Shown piece by piece: positions 54,789 to 63,898 of a stretch of 64,000 nt of DNA. A program made the translations under genes and the position numbers. How positions within the stretch are numbered: the stretch's first letter is position 1; every line of letters starts with the position of its first letter. This DNA is from Sphingobacteriales bacterium (GTDB lineage Bacteria; Bacteroidota; Bacteroidia; Chitinophagales; Chitinophagaceae): contig JAAXIF010000064.1 of the NCBI GenBank assembly GCA_012270485.1, positions 1-64,000 on the forward strand. Reading direction: 5' to 3'. The notes beneath the pieces were generated by a model. The model searched no databases. It was not told the origin of the DNA and was given only the letters and a program-made list of their open reading frames with translations.

Positions 54789-55250
54789 ATGAAACAAATT
54801 CTGTTCATATTTGCCTTGTTGTGTTCCCTACAACTGTACGGACAATCCATACCTTCTGAAGAAAAACTAATCCTCCAAAAAGTGAATCAATTCTTTGAAG
54901 CATTGGCGAGGCAGGATACTCTTCTATTAAAAAGTATTGTAGTATTGGATGGACAAACGACTTCCATCCGTACCCAAAATGACAGTTTGCGGATCAGAAC
55001 AGCTTTATTCAAAGACAGGATGAAGAGCTTTGTAAATCCTCAGGCTGTGATCTATGAAAAAATGCTTTCCGCAGAAGTGAAGATTCATGGAAGAATTGCA
55101 ATGGCTTGGGTGCCCTATACCCTAAGTATCAATCAAAATTTCAATCATTGCGGAATTGATGTATTCACTTTCTTTAAAACCCAAGAGGGCTGGAAGATTG
55201 TTTCTTTAGACTATTCTGTGGAGCCATCAGTTTGTTCTGAGAGAAAATAA
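54789..55250 (+). CDS. Secreted NTF2-like (SnoaL/DUF4440-type) protein
   Basis: From the ATG at 54789 the product has 153 residues with a clear signal peptide (MKQILFIFALLCSLQLYGQ). The mature part fits an NTF2-like fold: LQKVNQFFEALARQDTLLLK, HGRIAMAWVPYTLSINQNF and FFKTQEGWKIVSLDYS. No activity can be named; periplasmic location is expected. It is convergent with the GNAT gene, with only 3 bp between the stop codons. Confidence 0.75.
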   Translation: MKQILFIFALLCSLQLYGQSIPSEEKLILQKVNQFFEALARQDTLLLKSIVVLDGQTTSIRTQNDSLRIRTALFKDRMKSFVNPQAVIYEKMLSAEVKIHGRIAMAWVPYTLSINQNFNHCGIDVFTFFKTQEGWKIVSLDYSVEPSVCSERK

Positions 55251-55253
55251 ATA

Positions 55254-55763
55254 TCAATCTACTTTTAACTCAAATAAGCTCACTTTATCTAGTTTATAAT
55301 GATCCGGTAATCCACTGGTATCTTTCAACTGTACCATTCCTAAAAATGTAAATCCACTTTCTTGATAGTGTTGAATCAGTTTTTGATTCTCTCCAACCGT
55401 ATCTAGGCGAACATAGCTTCGATTATTCTCTTTTGCATATTGTATGGCCCATCGTACGATCTCTTTCACCAAATGTCTGCCACGAAAAGCGGGTACGGTT
55501 GTGATTCGATGAATATAAATAGAAGGATCACTGTCTTTCTCTTCCCATATTTGCGGATCATTCCAGGTAATAGCCCATATACATGCCAGCTCTCCATTGA
55601 TCAGCATTTTCCATTGTCTTCCCTCTTCAATTTCCTTCACCACCAATTCCCGATCAAATTCAGGAAAGTGCACAGGGAAGCGCTCTTTCATATATTGCGC
55701 AGCCATTCGATACAAGCCGAAAATGGTTTCAATATCCACAATCGTACTATTCTTGATCTCCAT
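55254..55763 (-). CDS. GNAT-family N-acetyltransferase
   Basis: The 169-residue product has the GNAT fold with acetyl-CoA motif A in HRITTVPAFRGRHLVKEIVR (R/Q-x-x-G-x-G/A-like: FRGRHL), then YVRLDTVGENQKLIQHYQES and GFTFLGMVQL. It transfers an acetyl group to an unknown amine. It is preceded by a heptamer-based inverted repeat at 55842-55896. Confidence 0.87.
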   Translation of the reverse strand: MEIKNSTIVDIETIFGLYRMAAQYMKERFPVHFPEFDRELVVKEIEEGRQWKMLINGELACIWAITWNDPQIWEEKDSDPSIYIHRITTVPAFRGRHLVKEIVRWAIQYAKENNRSYVRLDTVGENQKLIQHYQESGFTFLGMVQLKDTSGLPDHYKLDKVSLFELKVD

Positions 55764-55841
55764 ATTTCAAAAATAAGTTGCCAATCTGTGATGGAAATAC
55801 CCGAAATGATGAATGGCGAAAGAAAGGAGAACAGAGAAATA

Positions 55842-55896
55842 AGGAATAAGAAATAAGAAACAAGACTCAAGAATCACTTTCTTATTTCTTATTCCT
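55842..55896. repeat. Inverted repeat built of AATAAGA-like heptamers
   Basis: AGGAATAAGAAATAAGAAA (55842-55860) and its exact complement (55878-55896) form a 19-bp perfect stem with a 17-nt loop, both arms made of AATAAGA-type heptamers. About 20 bp around 55831-55850 also match the reverse complement of 63-85 at the start of the window. It lies between rfbD and the GNAT gene and may act as a terminator. Confidence 0.7.
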
Positions 55897-55912
55897 GATT
55901 TCTTATTTCACA

Positions 55913-56800
55913 TTATTTTACCCCCTCTTCTTTCAACACGGCCAAACAATTGCTCAGGCTTTCCTGCCATACTTTTGTTTGAATATGATATTGTTCAGTA
56001 ATGGCAGACAGGTCCATTACTGAGTACCCCGGACGCTTGGCCGGTGTAGGATATTCAGATGTCGTAATCGGTTCAACTGTACAAGTCAATCCGGCAGCAT
56101 CACGAATGGCTTTTGCAAATTCATACCAGTTGGTTTCTCCGGCATTGCTGTAATGAAAAATTCCGGGATGAAAATTCCCGTTTTGAGAAGCTGTTATGAT
56201 GTTCATCGTTGCTGCTGCCAAATCAGCCGCATAAGTAGGACAACCTTTTTGATCAGCCACTACTTTTATCGAATCACGTTCTTTCATCAAACGCAACATG
56301 GTCTTTACAAAATTATGTCCGTGAGAACTGTATACCCATGATGTTCGGATGATGATGGTAGACGAGTGATTTTCCAAAGCCAATTGCTCGCCTACTCTTT
56401 TGGTATATCCATAATAATTTACAGGACTGGTAGGCGTATTGATTGCATAAGGAGTAGTTCCTTTTCCATCAAAAACATAATCCGTTGAAAAATGTATCAA
56501 GATGGTATTAGAAAAACTGCAGTGATGAGCGATCTCGGCAACTGCCTGTGCGTTGATACGATACGCAATATCTTGTTCAGATTCAGCTTTATCTACTGCT
56601 GTATAAGCCGCGCAATTAATAAAATAAGCTGGTTGATGCGTTTGAAAGAATTGAGAAATGGATGCTTCATCCGCAAGATTCAATTGATCTCTATCCGTAA
56701 AAAGAAACTCAAAATCATTGGCATAATGTTGCGCTAATTGCATCAGCTCCCATCCCAACTGACCATTCTTTCCTGTAACAACAATGAGTGGCTTTTGCAT
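55913..56800 (-). CDS. rfbD: dTDP-4-dehydrorhamnose reductase-like protein
   Basis: From the ATG at 56800 the product has 295 residues. It opens with IVVTGKNGQLGWELMQLA, contains FINCAAYTAVDKAES, STDYVFDGKG, the SDR pair YYGYTKRVGE and RTSWVYSSHG, all typical of RfbD/RmlD. It reduces dTDP-4-keto-rhamnose to dTDP-rhamnose for surface polysaccharides. The gene follows uxs by 5 bp. The other rml genes are not in the window, so a related reductase role remains possible. Confidence 0.88.
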   Translation of the reverse strand: MQKPLIVVTGKNGQLGWELMQLAQHYANDFEFLFTDRDQLNLADEASISQFFQTHQPAYFINCAAYTAVDKAESEQDIAYRINAQAVAEIAHHCSFSNTILIHFSTDYVFDGKGTTPYAINTPTSPVNYYGYTKRVGEQLALENHSSTIIIRTSWVYSSHGHNFVKTMLRLMKERDSIKVVADQKGCPTYAADLAAATMNIITASQNGNFHPGIFHYSNAGETNWYEFAKAIRDAAGLTCTVEPITTSEYPTPAKRPGYSVMDLSAITEQYHIQTKVWQESLSNCLAVLKEEGVK

Positions 56801-56805
56801 ATTTA

Positions 56806-57783
56806 CTAATTCGTGAATTCTTTGGGCTGCTTGGTCCATTCTTCTTTGGGAAGATTTTTAAAATATGCGTATGTCATTTTCAATCCCTCTGCCCTATCAA
56901 CAGTAGGCTCCCATCCTAATATCTCTTTCGCTTTTGTGATATCTGGTCTGCGTTGTTTTGGATCATCAACAGGTAGTGGTTTATGAATAATCTTTACTCC
57001 TGCCCCTGTTAATTTGAGCACTTCTTTTGCAAAATCCAATAAACTGATTTCATTCGGATTACCGATGTTAACCGGCATACTATAATCACTCATGAGTAAC
57101 CGGTAAATACCTTCTACCAGATCATCTACATAACAGAAAGAGCGGGTTTGACTACCATCACCAAACACTGTAATATCTTCTCCACGTAATGCTTGTCCGA
57201 TAAAAGCAGGCAATGCCCGCCCATCATTCAATCGCATACGTGGGCCATAGGTATTGAAAATGCGAACAATTCTGGTTTCAACACCATGATAGGTATGATA
57301 GGCCATGGTGATGGACTCCATAAAACGTTTGGCTTCATCATATACACCTCTTGGACCAACAGGATTTACATTCCCCCAATACTCTTCTGTTTGTGGATGC
57401 ACCAATGGATCACCATAGACTTCACTGGTAGATGCTACCAGGATTCTGGCTTTTTTAGCTTTGGCTAAACCCAAACAATTATGGGTACCCAGTGCGCCTA
57501 CTTTCAAAGTCTGAATCGGAATTTTCAAATAATCAATCGGACTGGCAGGAGATGCAAAATGAAGGATATAATCCAGATGTCCGGATACATGTATGAATTT
57601 GGTAACATCATGATGATGAAAATCAAAATCCGGCAACTTAAGTAAGTGTTCGATATTCATCATATCGCCTGTAATCAGGTTATCCATACCAATAACATGA
57701 TAACCTTCACGAATGAATCGATCACAAAGATGCGATCCAAGAAACCCGGCTGCACCGGTGATGAGTATGCGTTTTTTTTCCAT
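56806..57783 (-). CDS. UDP-glucuronate decarboxylase (UDP-xylose synthase)
   Basis: From the ATG at 57783 the product has 325 residues: [18 protein letters not shown] (cofactor), [45 protein letters not shown] (Tyr148, Lys152) and [10 protein letters not shown]. The SPASPxxY and EAKR blocks are specific for UDP-glucuronate decarboxylase. It converts UDP-glucuronate, the product of the ugd gene just upstream, to UDP-xylose. The ugd-uxs gap holds a heptamer inverted repeat. Confidence 0.92.
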   Translation of the reverse strand: MEKKRILITGAAGFLGSHLCDRFIREGYHVIGMDNLITGDMMNIEHLLKLPDFDFHHHDVTKFIHVSGHLDYILHFASPASPIDYLKIPIQTLKVGALGTHNCLGLAKAKKARILVASTSEVYGDPLVHPQTEEYWGNVNPVGPRGVYDEAKRFMESITMAYHTYHGVETRIVRIFNTYGPRMRLNDGRALPAFIGQALRGEDITVFGDGSQTRSFCYVDDLVEGIYRLLMSDYSMPVNIGNPNEISLLDFAKEVLKLTGAGVKIIHKPLPVDDPKQRRPDITKAKEILGWEPTVDRAEGLKMTYAYFKNLPKEEWTKQPKEFTN

Positions 57784-57796
57784 CCCTTTATTTTGG

Positions 57797-57875
57797 GTTG
57801 ACAGTTGACAGTTGATAGTTGACAGGAGGAAATAAAGTACGCTTTTCTGTCTACTGTCAACTATCAACCGTCAAC
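57797..57875. repeat. Inverted array of GTTGACA heptamers
   Basis: Four direct heptamers (GTTGACA, GTTGACA, GTTGATA, GTTGACA) at 57797-57824 face three inverted ones (TGTCAAC, TATCAAC, CGTCAAC) at 57855-57875 across a 30-bp centre. It fills the gap between ugd and uxs and can form a long hairpin in their transcript. Confidence 0.8.
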
Positions 57876-57880
57876 TATAT

Positions 57881-59182
57881 TCACGATCTTCCAATACTTT
57901 CATAATGATACCCCAATTCATCCATCTGCTTCACATCAAATAAGTTTCGTCCGTCGAAAATAACTTTTTGCTTGAGTTTATTTTCAATCATTTCAAAATC
58001 AGGGGTACGAAACTCGCTCCACTCTGTAGCTATAATTAATGCATCTGCTTGATGCAGTGTATCATACTGATTCGAAGCCAATTGAATGCGATCTCCCAAT
58101 TGCTTACGCACATTGGGCATGGCTTCCGGATCAAAAGCAGTAATAGTAGCGCCTCTTTCCAATAAAGCTTGAATCATTTCCAATGATGGTGCTTCTCTGA
58201 TATCGTCGGTATTCGGTTTGAAGGATAAACCCCACACTGCAAAATGTTTTCCGGCCAACTGATCACCATAATATTTCATAATTTTATGAACCAAGTAAAG
58301 CTTTTGATTGGCATTGACCTTTTCAACAGCCTCCAAGATATTAAATTGATACCCGGCTTCAGCCGAAGATTTGATCAAAGCTTGTACATCTTTAGGAAAG
58401 CAACTTCCTCCGTACCCAATACCCGGAAATAAAAAGCGTTTACCAATTCGTTCATCACTTCCAATTCCTTTACGCACCATATCAACATCTGCTCCCATTC
58501 TTTCACATAGCTGTGCAATTTCATTCATAAAGGAAATCTTCATGGCTAAGAAAGAATTGGCTGCATATTTTGTAAGCTCAGCTGAGCGCTCATCCATATA
58601 AATGATCGGATTGCCCTGTCTCACAAATGGAGCAAACAGATCCCCCATGATTTTTCTGGCTCTTTCTGATTCTGTACCTACCACCACTCTATCAGGTTTC
58701 ATAAAGTCATCCACTGCAACTCCTTCACGTAAAAATTCAGGATTACTCACCACATCAAACTCTCCTTTGTAATGAGCAGCAATGGCTTGTTTCACTTTAT
58801 CAGCTGTGCCAACAGGAACGGTGCTCTTATCAACAATTACTTTATATCCGGTAAGTATCTTACCTAAATGATCTGCAACCGATAAAATATATTTAAGATC
58901 AGCAGCGCCATCAGCACCGGGCGGTGTAGGCAATGCTAAAAAAATAATATCAGTTTCTCGAATGCCTTCTTCCAGACTAGTCGTGAATTTCAAGCGCCCT
59001 TCTTTCAGGTTACGAAGAAATATTTTCTCCAATCCGGGTTCGTAAATCGTAATCTCTCCATTTGATAATTTCTCAACTTTTGATTGATCAATATCCACAC
59101 AAGTAACTTTATTGCCTGTTTCAGCAAAGCAGGTGCCTGTAACCAATCCAACATATCCGGTTCCTACAACAGCTATTTTCAT
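57881..59182 (-). CDS. ugd: UDP-glucose 6-dehydrogenase
   Basis: The 433-residue product has the N-terminal NAD motif VVGTGYVGLVTG, STVPVGTADK, NPEFLREGVA and the catalytic Cys261 in GYGGSCFPKD, plus the C-terminal UDP-binding domain (WGLSFKPNTDDIREAPS). It oxidises UDP-glucose to UDP-glucuronate with two NAD. It follows the DegT gene by 3 bp and feeds the decarboxylase encoded next. Confidence 0.95.
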   Translation of the reverse strand: MKIAVVGTGYVGLVTGTCFAETGNKVTCVDIDQSKVEKLSNGEITIYEPGLEKIFLRNLKEGRLKFTTSLEEGIRETDIIFLALPTPPGADGAADLKYILSVADHLGKILTGYKVIVDKSTVPVGTADKVKQAIAAHYKGEFDVVSNPEFLREGVAVDDFMKPDRVVVGTESERARKIMGDLFAPFVRQGNPIIYMDERSAELTKYAANSFLAMKISFMNEIAQLCERMGADVDMVRKGIGSDERIGKRFLFPGIGYGGSCFPKDVQALIKSSAEAGYQFNILEAVEKVNANQKLYLVHKIMKYYGDQLAGKHFAVWGLSFKPNTDDIREAPSLEMIQALLERGATITAFDPEAMPNVRKQLGDRIQLASNQYDTLHQADALIIATEWSEFRTPDFEMIENKLKQKVIFDGRNLFDVKQMDELGYHYESIGRS

Positions 59183-59185
59183 TCC

Positions 59186-60316
59186 TTATCTGTTTACAAA
59201 ATTTAAAACGTGTTTGGTAATGTATTCCAATTGTTCTGTTTCCATTTCAGTATGAATTGGCAATGATATTACACGTGCTGTTAACCAATCCGTAGTATCT
59301 AACTGATAACTTGGCAAAGCAAATGATTTGAACATATCCTGCTTATGTCCGGGTACCGGATAATAAATCATAGAAGGTATATTTTGCGCAGTCAGGTAAG
59401 CCACTAATTCATCTCTATTCACGTCATTAAGTACCAAAGTGTACTGATGATAGACATGATTACTGTATGCTGCTACAAATGGTGTAATGATCTTTGCATT
59501 TCCGGCAAAAGCTTTGTTATAAAAATCAGCAACAGATTGTCTCGCTGCATTGTAAGCATCCAGTTTCCCCAATTTAATATTCAGAATAGCTGCCTGAATG
59601 GTATCTAATCGAGAATTACATCCTACCACTTCATGATAATACCTTTTTTGCTGTCCATGGTTCGCCACCATTTTCAGTTGTTTTGCCAAGGCATCATCAT
59701 TGGTAAAAATGGCACCTCCATCTCCGTATGCACCCAAATTCTTACTGGGATAAAAAGAAGTGGCTCCAATGGTACCCATGGTGCCCGTTTTTTTCACTGT
59801 TCCATCAGAAAAAGTATAATCGCACCCAATGGCCTGTGCATTGTCTTCAATAACATAGAGATTGAATTCTTTGGCTATCGCCAATATTTCTTCCATAGGA
59901 GCTGCATGTCCGTACAAATGAACCGGAACAATCGCTTTGGTTTTAGGAGTAATGGCCTTACGTACGGCTTCCGGACTAATACAAAATGTTTTTGGATCCA
60001 CTTCTACAAAAACAGGTGTGAGTTTCAATAAAGCTACTACTTCTGTAGTGGCGATATAAGTAAAAGAGGGTGTAATAACTTCATCTCCCGGTTGTAGCCC
60101 TAAAGCCATCATGGCTATTTGTAAGGCATCTGTACCATTCGCGCAGGGAATAACATGTTTTACACCTAAATATTGACTGAGTGATGAGGCAAAATCCTGT
60201 ACGGCTTTACCATTGATATAAGCTGCGCTATTCAATACCTCTTGTATGGCAGCATCTACTTCTGTTTTGATATGTTCGTACTGTGTACGGGTATCCACCA
60301 TTTGTATGGGTCTCAT
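59186..60316 (-). CDS. DegT/DnrJ/EryC1/StrS-family sugar aminotransferase
   Basis: The 376-residue PLP enzyme shows CANGTDALQIAMMALG (58-73), EDNAQAIGC (157-165, cofactor Asp) and the Schiff-base lysine Lys192 in SFYPSKNLGAYGDGG. This fold aminates keto-sugar nucleotides for surface polysaccharides. The exact sugar is not readable from sequence; the neighbouring ugd suggests a UDP-sugar. First gene of the operon with ugd and uxs. Confidence 0.92.
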   Translation of the reverse strand: MRPIQMVDTRTQYEHIKTEVDAAIQEVLNSAAYINGKAVQDFASSLSQYLGVKHVIPCANGTDALQIAMMALGLQPGDEVITPSFTYIATTEVVALLKLTPVFVEVDPKTFCISPEAVRKAITPKTKAIVPVHLYGHAAPMEEILAIAKEFNLYVIEDNAQAIGCDYTFSDGTVKKTGTMGTIGATSFYPSKNLGAYGDGGAIFTNDDALAKQLKMVANHGQQKRYYHEVVGCNSRLDTIQAAILNIKLGKLDAYNAARQSVADFYNKAFAGNAKIITPFVAAYSNHVYHQYTLVLNDVNRDELVAYLTAQNIPSMIYYPVPGHKQDMFKSFALPSYQLDTTDWLTARVISLPIHTEMETEQLEYITKHVLNFVNR

Positions 60317-60427
60317 ATATTCATTCCTTTCGCTGCAAAACTACTGCAAAAATGCCTGAAATAGGTTTCACATTCAACATGATCCAAATCGGTTTAAGTT
60401 CTTAATTTGTGCCCATAAATCATTGAT

Positions 60428-61684
60428 TTGCGACTACTCTATCGTTTGTTTGTATGGCTTTATCCAAAAGCAGCCTGGTTGCTCTCTTTTTACAACCCAA
60501 AAGCAGGTCTATGGGTCCGTGGAAGAAAATATCAATTCAGGAAACTACATGCGGTATTCCATAAGAATGATCGTCCGGTCGTATGGATGCACTGTTCTTC
60601 ATTGGGTGAGTTTGAACAGGGCAAACCTTTACTGGAATCCATCCGACATCGTTATCCTCATTATTTTATTTTGCTGACATTTTTTTCTCCATCGGGATAT
60701 GAGGTCAGAAAGAATGATCCGGTTGCAGACCATATTTGTTATTTACCGATGGATCGTCCCTATACGGCTCAAAAATTTTTAAATATCGTACAGCCATCAT
60801 TGGTGCTTTTCGTAAAATATGAATACTGGTTTTATTACCTGAATGAAATCAAAGAAAGAGATATTCCACTTCTACTGATCTCAGGCGTGTTCAGAGAAGA
60901 TCAGCCTTTTTTTAAGTGGTATGGCGGTTTTTATAGAAAGATGCTAGAGTGCTTTTCACATTTGTTTGTTCAGAATGAAGCTTCATTATCAAGACTAGAA
61001 CAAATTGGATACGCCCATAAAGCTTCGATCAGTGGCGATACCCGTTTTGATCGTGTGATTCAGATCGCCAATGCATCAACTTCCTTTGAACTCATTGAAC
61101 AGTTCTGTAGTAACTATCCGGTGATCATTGCGGGTAGTACCTGGACAGAAGACGATGAAGCTTTGGATCATTTTGTGAATCATCATCCGAATATCCGTTT
61201 CATCATTGCACCACATGATATTGATGAAGATCGATTGAAAGAATGTGAGCAATTGTATACCCATACTATTCGGTATTCATTACTCAAAGAAAAGAAGCAA
61301 GTACCCGATGGCGTAAACGTTTTGATTATGGATAATATGGGGATGCTGAGCAGCTTGTACCGTTATGCCAGCATCGCTTATATCGGTGGCGGATTTGGAG
61401 ATGATGGCATTCACAATGCCTTAGAAGCTGCGGTATTTAATAAGCCGTTGGTATTTGGACCCGTATATGATAAGTACACGGAAGCTATTGAACTGGTGGA
61501 AAGAGAAGCTGCTTATAGTATTGAGGATGCATTGGAGTTGGAAGAACAATTAACATCTTTATTGAATGATCCAGCTTTATTGGAACATGCAGGAAAAGCG
61601 GCCGGAGCTTATGTGCAAGAAAAGTCGGGAGCTTGTTATAAGATCATGGATTATATTCAGGCAAATCGTCTTCTGACCAATTGA
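60428..61684 (+). CDS. waaA: 3-deoxy-D-manno-octulosonic acid (Kdo) transferase
   Basis: The 418-residue product is a GT30 enzyme: one N-terminal membrane-proximal hydrophobic segment, MHCSSLGEFEQGKPLLESIR (the Glu is the catalytic base region), LTFFSPSGYEV, VKYEYWFYY, ISGDTRFDRV, AGSTWTEDDE and YIGGGFGDDGIHNALEA. It adds Kdo to lipid A precursors at the inner membrane. The start is TTG at 60428; a stop lies 12 bp upstream in frame and no ATG fits. It overlaps the convergent gene at 61657 by 28 bp. Confidence 0.92.
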   Translation: MRLLYRLFVWLYPKAAWLLSFYNPKAGLWVRGRKYQFRKLHAVFHKNDRPVVWMHCSSLGEFEQGKPLLESIRHRYPHYFILLTFFSPSGYEVRKNDPVADHICYLPMDRPYTAQKFLNIVQPSLVLFVKYEYWFYYLNEIKERDIPLLLISGVFREDQPFFKWYGGFYRKMLECFSHLFVQNEASLSRLEQIGYAHKASISGDTRFDRVIQIANASTSFELIEQFCSNYPVIIAGSTWTEDDEALDHFVNHHPNIRFIIAPHDIDEDRLKECEQLYTHTIRYSLLKEKKQVPDGVNVLIMDNMGMLSSLYRYASIAYIGGGFGDDGIHNALEAAVFNKPLVFGPVYDKYTEAIELVEREAAYSIEDALELEEQLTSLLNDPALLEHAGKAAGAYVQEKSGACYKIMDYIQANRLLTN

Positions 61685-62364
61685 TCAAATAGTTTAACCG
61701 TCTCACATCCTTCATCCCAGCCCATTTTTACTTTTAATTCGCGTTCGATCCAATATTGCGCTTCAGGGTAAATAGAAAATCCGTTGATGGTTTTCATGCT
61801 TCGCTCATACATACTTTCATCACCGCGGAAAAGTTCATTCACAAATAAATAGCGGTCATTGATACCTACTGCTTTTTTCAGATCACGAACCGGTGCTGAT
61901 TGTAATACGGTGGCTACTTCTGTTTTATCTTCTCTTAATCTTTCATTGATCTCAGGTTGTTCAAATTTTGCAACCAGCATTTGATTCAATTCATATACTT
62001 CTTTACCACCATTCGTTGAAGCCTGATGAATCAAGGTAGGGATTTCAATAGGGATATTCATTGCCCAATTGGTATCTGCAACTGAGGGTTCCTGATGCTG
62101 TGTAATGGCTTTTTCTTGTGCTGGTAATGATATTTCACTAGCAACCGCCTCTTCTGCTTCCGGCATCAATGGTTTTGTTTCAAAAGAGCCCGGCATGACT
62201 ACTGATACTTTGCCCTTTAATGGCACAGGATTTTGCTGCAACTGTGTTTGTAACTCAGCCAGTAATAAGCGGGTATTCATTAATAAAGAGGCAGCATCCG
62301 CTCCCTGCTCCAATTGCTCTTTGAGCTTATTGATTAATGTGCCTACTCTTTCCATAACAGACAT
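61657..62364 (-). CDS. Conserved hypothetical protein with coiled-coil N-terminus
   Basis: The 235-residue product has a helical N-terminus (VGTLINKLKEQLEQGADAAS, then TRLLLAELQTQLQQ), a low-complexity middle and a C-terminal block DLKKAVGINDRYLFVNELFR followed by YPEAQYWIERELKVKMGWDE. The GINDRYLFVNELF signature is shared by hypothetical proteins of Chitinophagaceae, as far as I recall. No catalytic motif or signal peptide is seen. Its 3' end overlaps the end of waaA by 28 bp on the opposite strand. Confidence 0.75.
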   Translation of the reverse strand: MSVMERVGTLINKLKEQLEQGADAASLLMNTRLLLAELQTQLQQNPVPLKGKVSVVMPGSFETKPLMPEAEEAVASEISLPAQEKAITQHQEPSVADTNWAMNIPIEIPTLIHQASTNGGKEVYELNQMLVAKFEQPEINERLREDKTEVATVLQSAPVRDLKKAVGINDRYLFVNELFRGDESMYERSMKTINGFSIYPEAQYWIERELKVKMGWDEGCETVKLFDQLVRRRFA

Positions 62365-62439
62365 GGGGGTTTGATGGCATTAAGGCCTGCTCAAGTTACA
62401 AAACGTATTCCAAACGCCATTATTATGTCAGCAACCATT

Positions 62440-63885
62440 TTATTGCCAGCCGCCGCCTAATGCCCTGTAAAGATCTACCTGCGACAATAATACATTCTTG
62501 TAAGTGGCTACTGATTCCAGTTGGGTTTCCAGTGCTCCTTTTTGGGCAGTAATCACTTCTAAATAGGAAGCATATCCCGTAACATACAGCTCCCGCGCCG
62601 TTTTTACAGCTGATTCCAATACAGACACCTGTTTCTTTTTCAGATCAAATAAATCGGTATTATTAGTGATGGCATTCATGCAGGTTACGACTTCTTGGTA
62701 TGCCCTGAATACAGATTGTTGGTAATCATACCAGGCTTCTCCCTCTGAAGCCACCGCTTCTTTTAACATTCCTTTTAGTCTGCCCCGATTCCAAACCGGG
62801 CCACTGATACCCCCTATCAACCCATAAGCAATAGATGCAGGTGTTAACATCATAGATGGATTGAAAGAATTGAATGCGGTGTAAGGTGTAATATTCAATG
62901 AAGGCAGAAAAGATTTTCTTGCAGCACGCACATCAAACCCTGCGGCCATCAGCTTCATCTGTGAAGCTTGGATATCTGGTCTTCTTACCAGCAAATGTGA
63001 AGGTATTCCTGTGCGAATCTCCGGCAGTACCGATTCGGAAAAAATATTTTTAGATCTTTTAATCGGCTGTGGCAACCTACCTAATAAAAGATTCAGTTCA
63101 TTTTCAGTTTTAATAACACCCTGCTTCAAACTCACTATATAACTTCGGGTAGTATATAATTGTGATTCAAATTGTTGTACTGCAAGTTCCGTTGCCCTTC
63201 CACCGCTCTTTTGAATTTTAACTACTTCCAATGCATCTTCTTGCAGACGTAAATTCTTATACAAAATATCCAGCTCACTGTCTAATGCCAACAACTCATA
63301 ATACATAGATGCCACTTGGGCTGCTAATTGAGTAGTAAGCCATTGACGTTCTTTTTCTGAAGCATATGACCTTGATAAAGCCGCTTTCTTTTTATCATTC
63401 AATTTGCCCCATATATCCACTTCCCAGTTGCTTCTAAAGCCAAGAAATAGATCAGGTGTCAATACAGGTATACGCTGATCCTTATTAATATTGGGTGATA
63501 GATTGGTATCAAAATTACCCACACCATCAATGGTATATTTTCCAAACTTATTGAAGCCTGCGGATGCAACGGCATCTAATACAGGAAGTCTTGCATTATG
63601 TGCCATTTGCAATTGAGCTTGAGCCATCATAATTCTTCTTAAAGCTTTTTGTATGTCGGGATTGTTTTCAATGGCTATTTCAATCAATCCATACAAAGTA
63701 GTATCGCTGAAAAATGTTTTTAGATCTAATTGCGCAAGACTTACTGTATCTTTTTTATCTGTGAATGAACCAGGCAGTTCCATTTCTTTAAACTGATTGG
63801 CATCTTTAGGTACCGCACAACTTCCCAGTAAAATGATTCCCATCATCATTATGATGACCTTATTATTCAAAGTATGTAGATTCAT
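62440..63885 (-). CDS. TolC-type outer-membrane efflux lipoprotein (NodT family)
   Basis: From the ATG at 63885 the product has 481 residues with a lipoprotein signal (Cys23 in IILLGSCAVPKD). Two outer-membrane efflux repeats follow, with NodT hallmarks WEVDIWGKLNDKKKAAL, LPQPIKRSKN and HLLVRRPDIQASQMKLMAAG. It forms the outer-membrane channel of a tripartite pump. The RND permease gene ends 13 bp upstream, so they form an operon. Confidence 0.93.
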   Translation of the reverse strand: MNLHTLNNKVIIMMMGIILLGSCAVPKDANQFKEMELPGSFTDKKDTVSLAQLDLKTFFSDTTLYGLIEIAIENNPDIQKALRRIMMAQAQLQMAHNARLPVLDAVASAGFNKFGKYTIDGVGNFDTNLSPNINKDQRIPVLTPDLFLGFRSNWEVDIWGKLNDKKKAALSRSYASEKERQWLTTQLAAQVASMYYELLALDSELDILYKNLRLQEDALEVVKIQKSGGRATELAVQQFESQLYTTRSYIVSLKQGVIKTENELNLLLGRLPQPIKRSKNIFSESVLPEIRTGIPSHLLVRRPDIQASQMKLMAAGFDVRAARKSFLPSLNITPYTAFNSFNPSMMLTPASIAYGLIGGISGPVWNRGRLKGMLKEAVASEGEAWYDYQQSVFRAYQEVVTCMNAITNNTDLFDLKKKQVSVLESAVKTARELYVTGYASYLEVITAQKGALETQLESVATYKNVLLSQVDLYRALGGGWQ

Positions 63886-63898
63886 AGTTGACAAACAT

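Noticed and set aside
57797..57875. Heptamer array considered as CRISPR or integron-type sites
   Set aside because: Seven-base units without unique spacers, no integrase or cas genes nearby.
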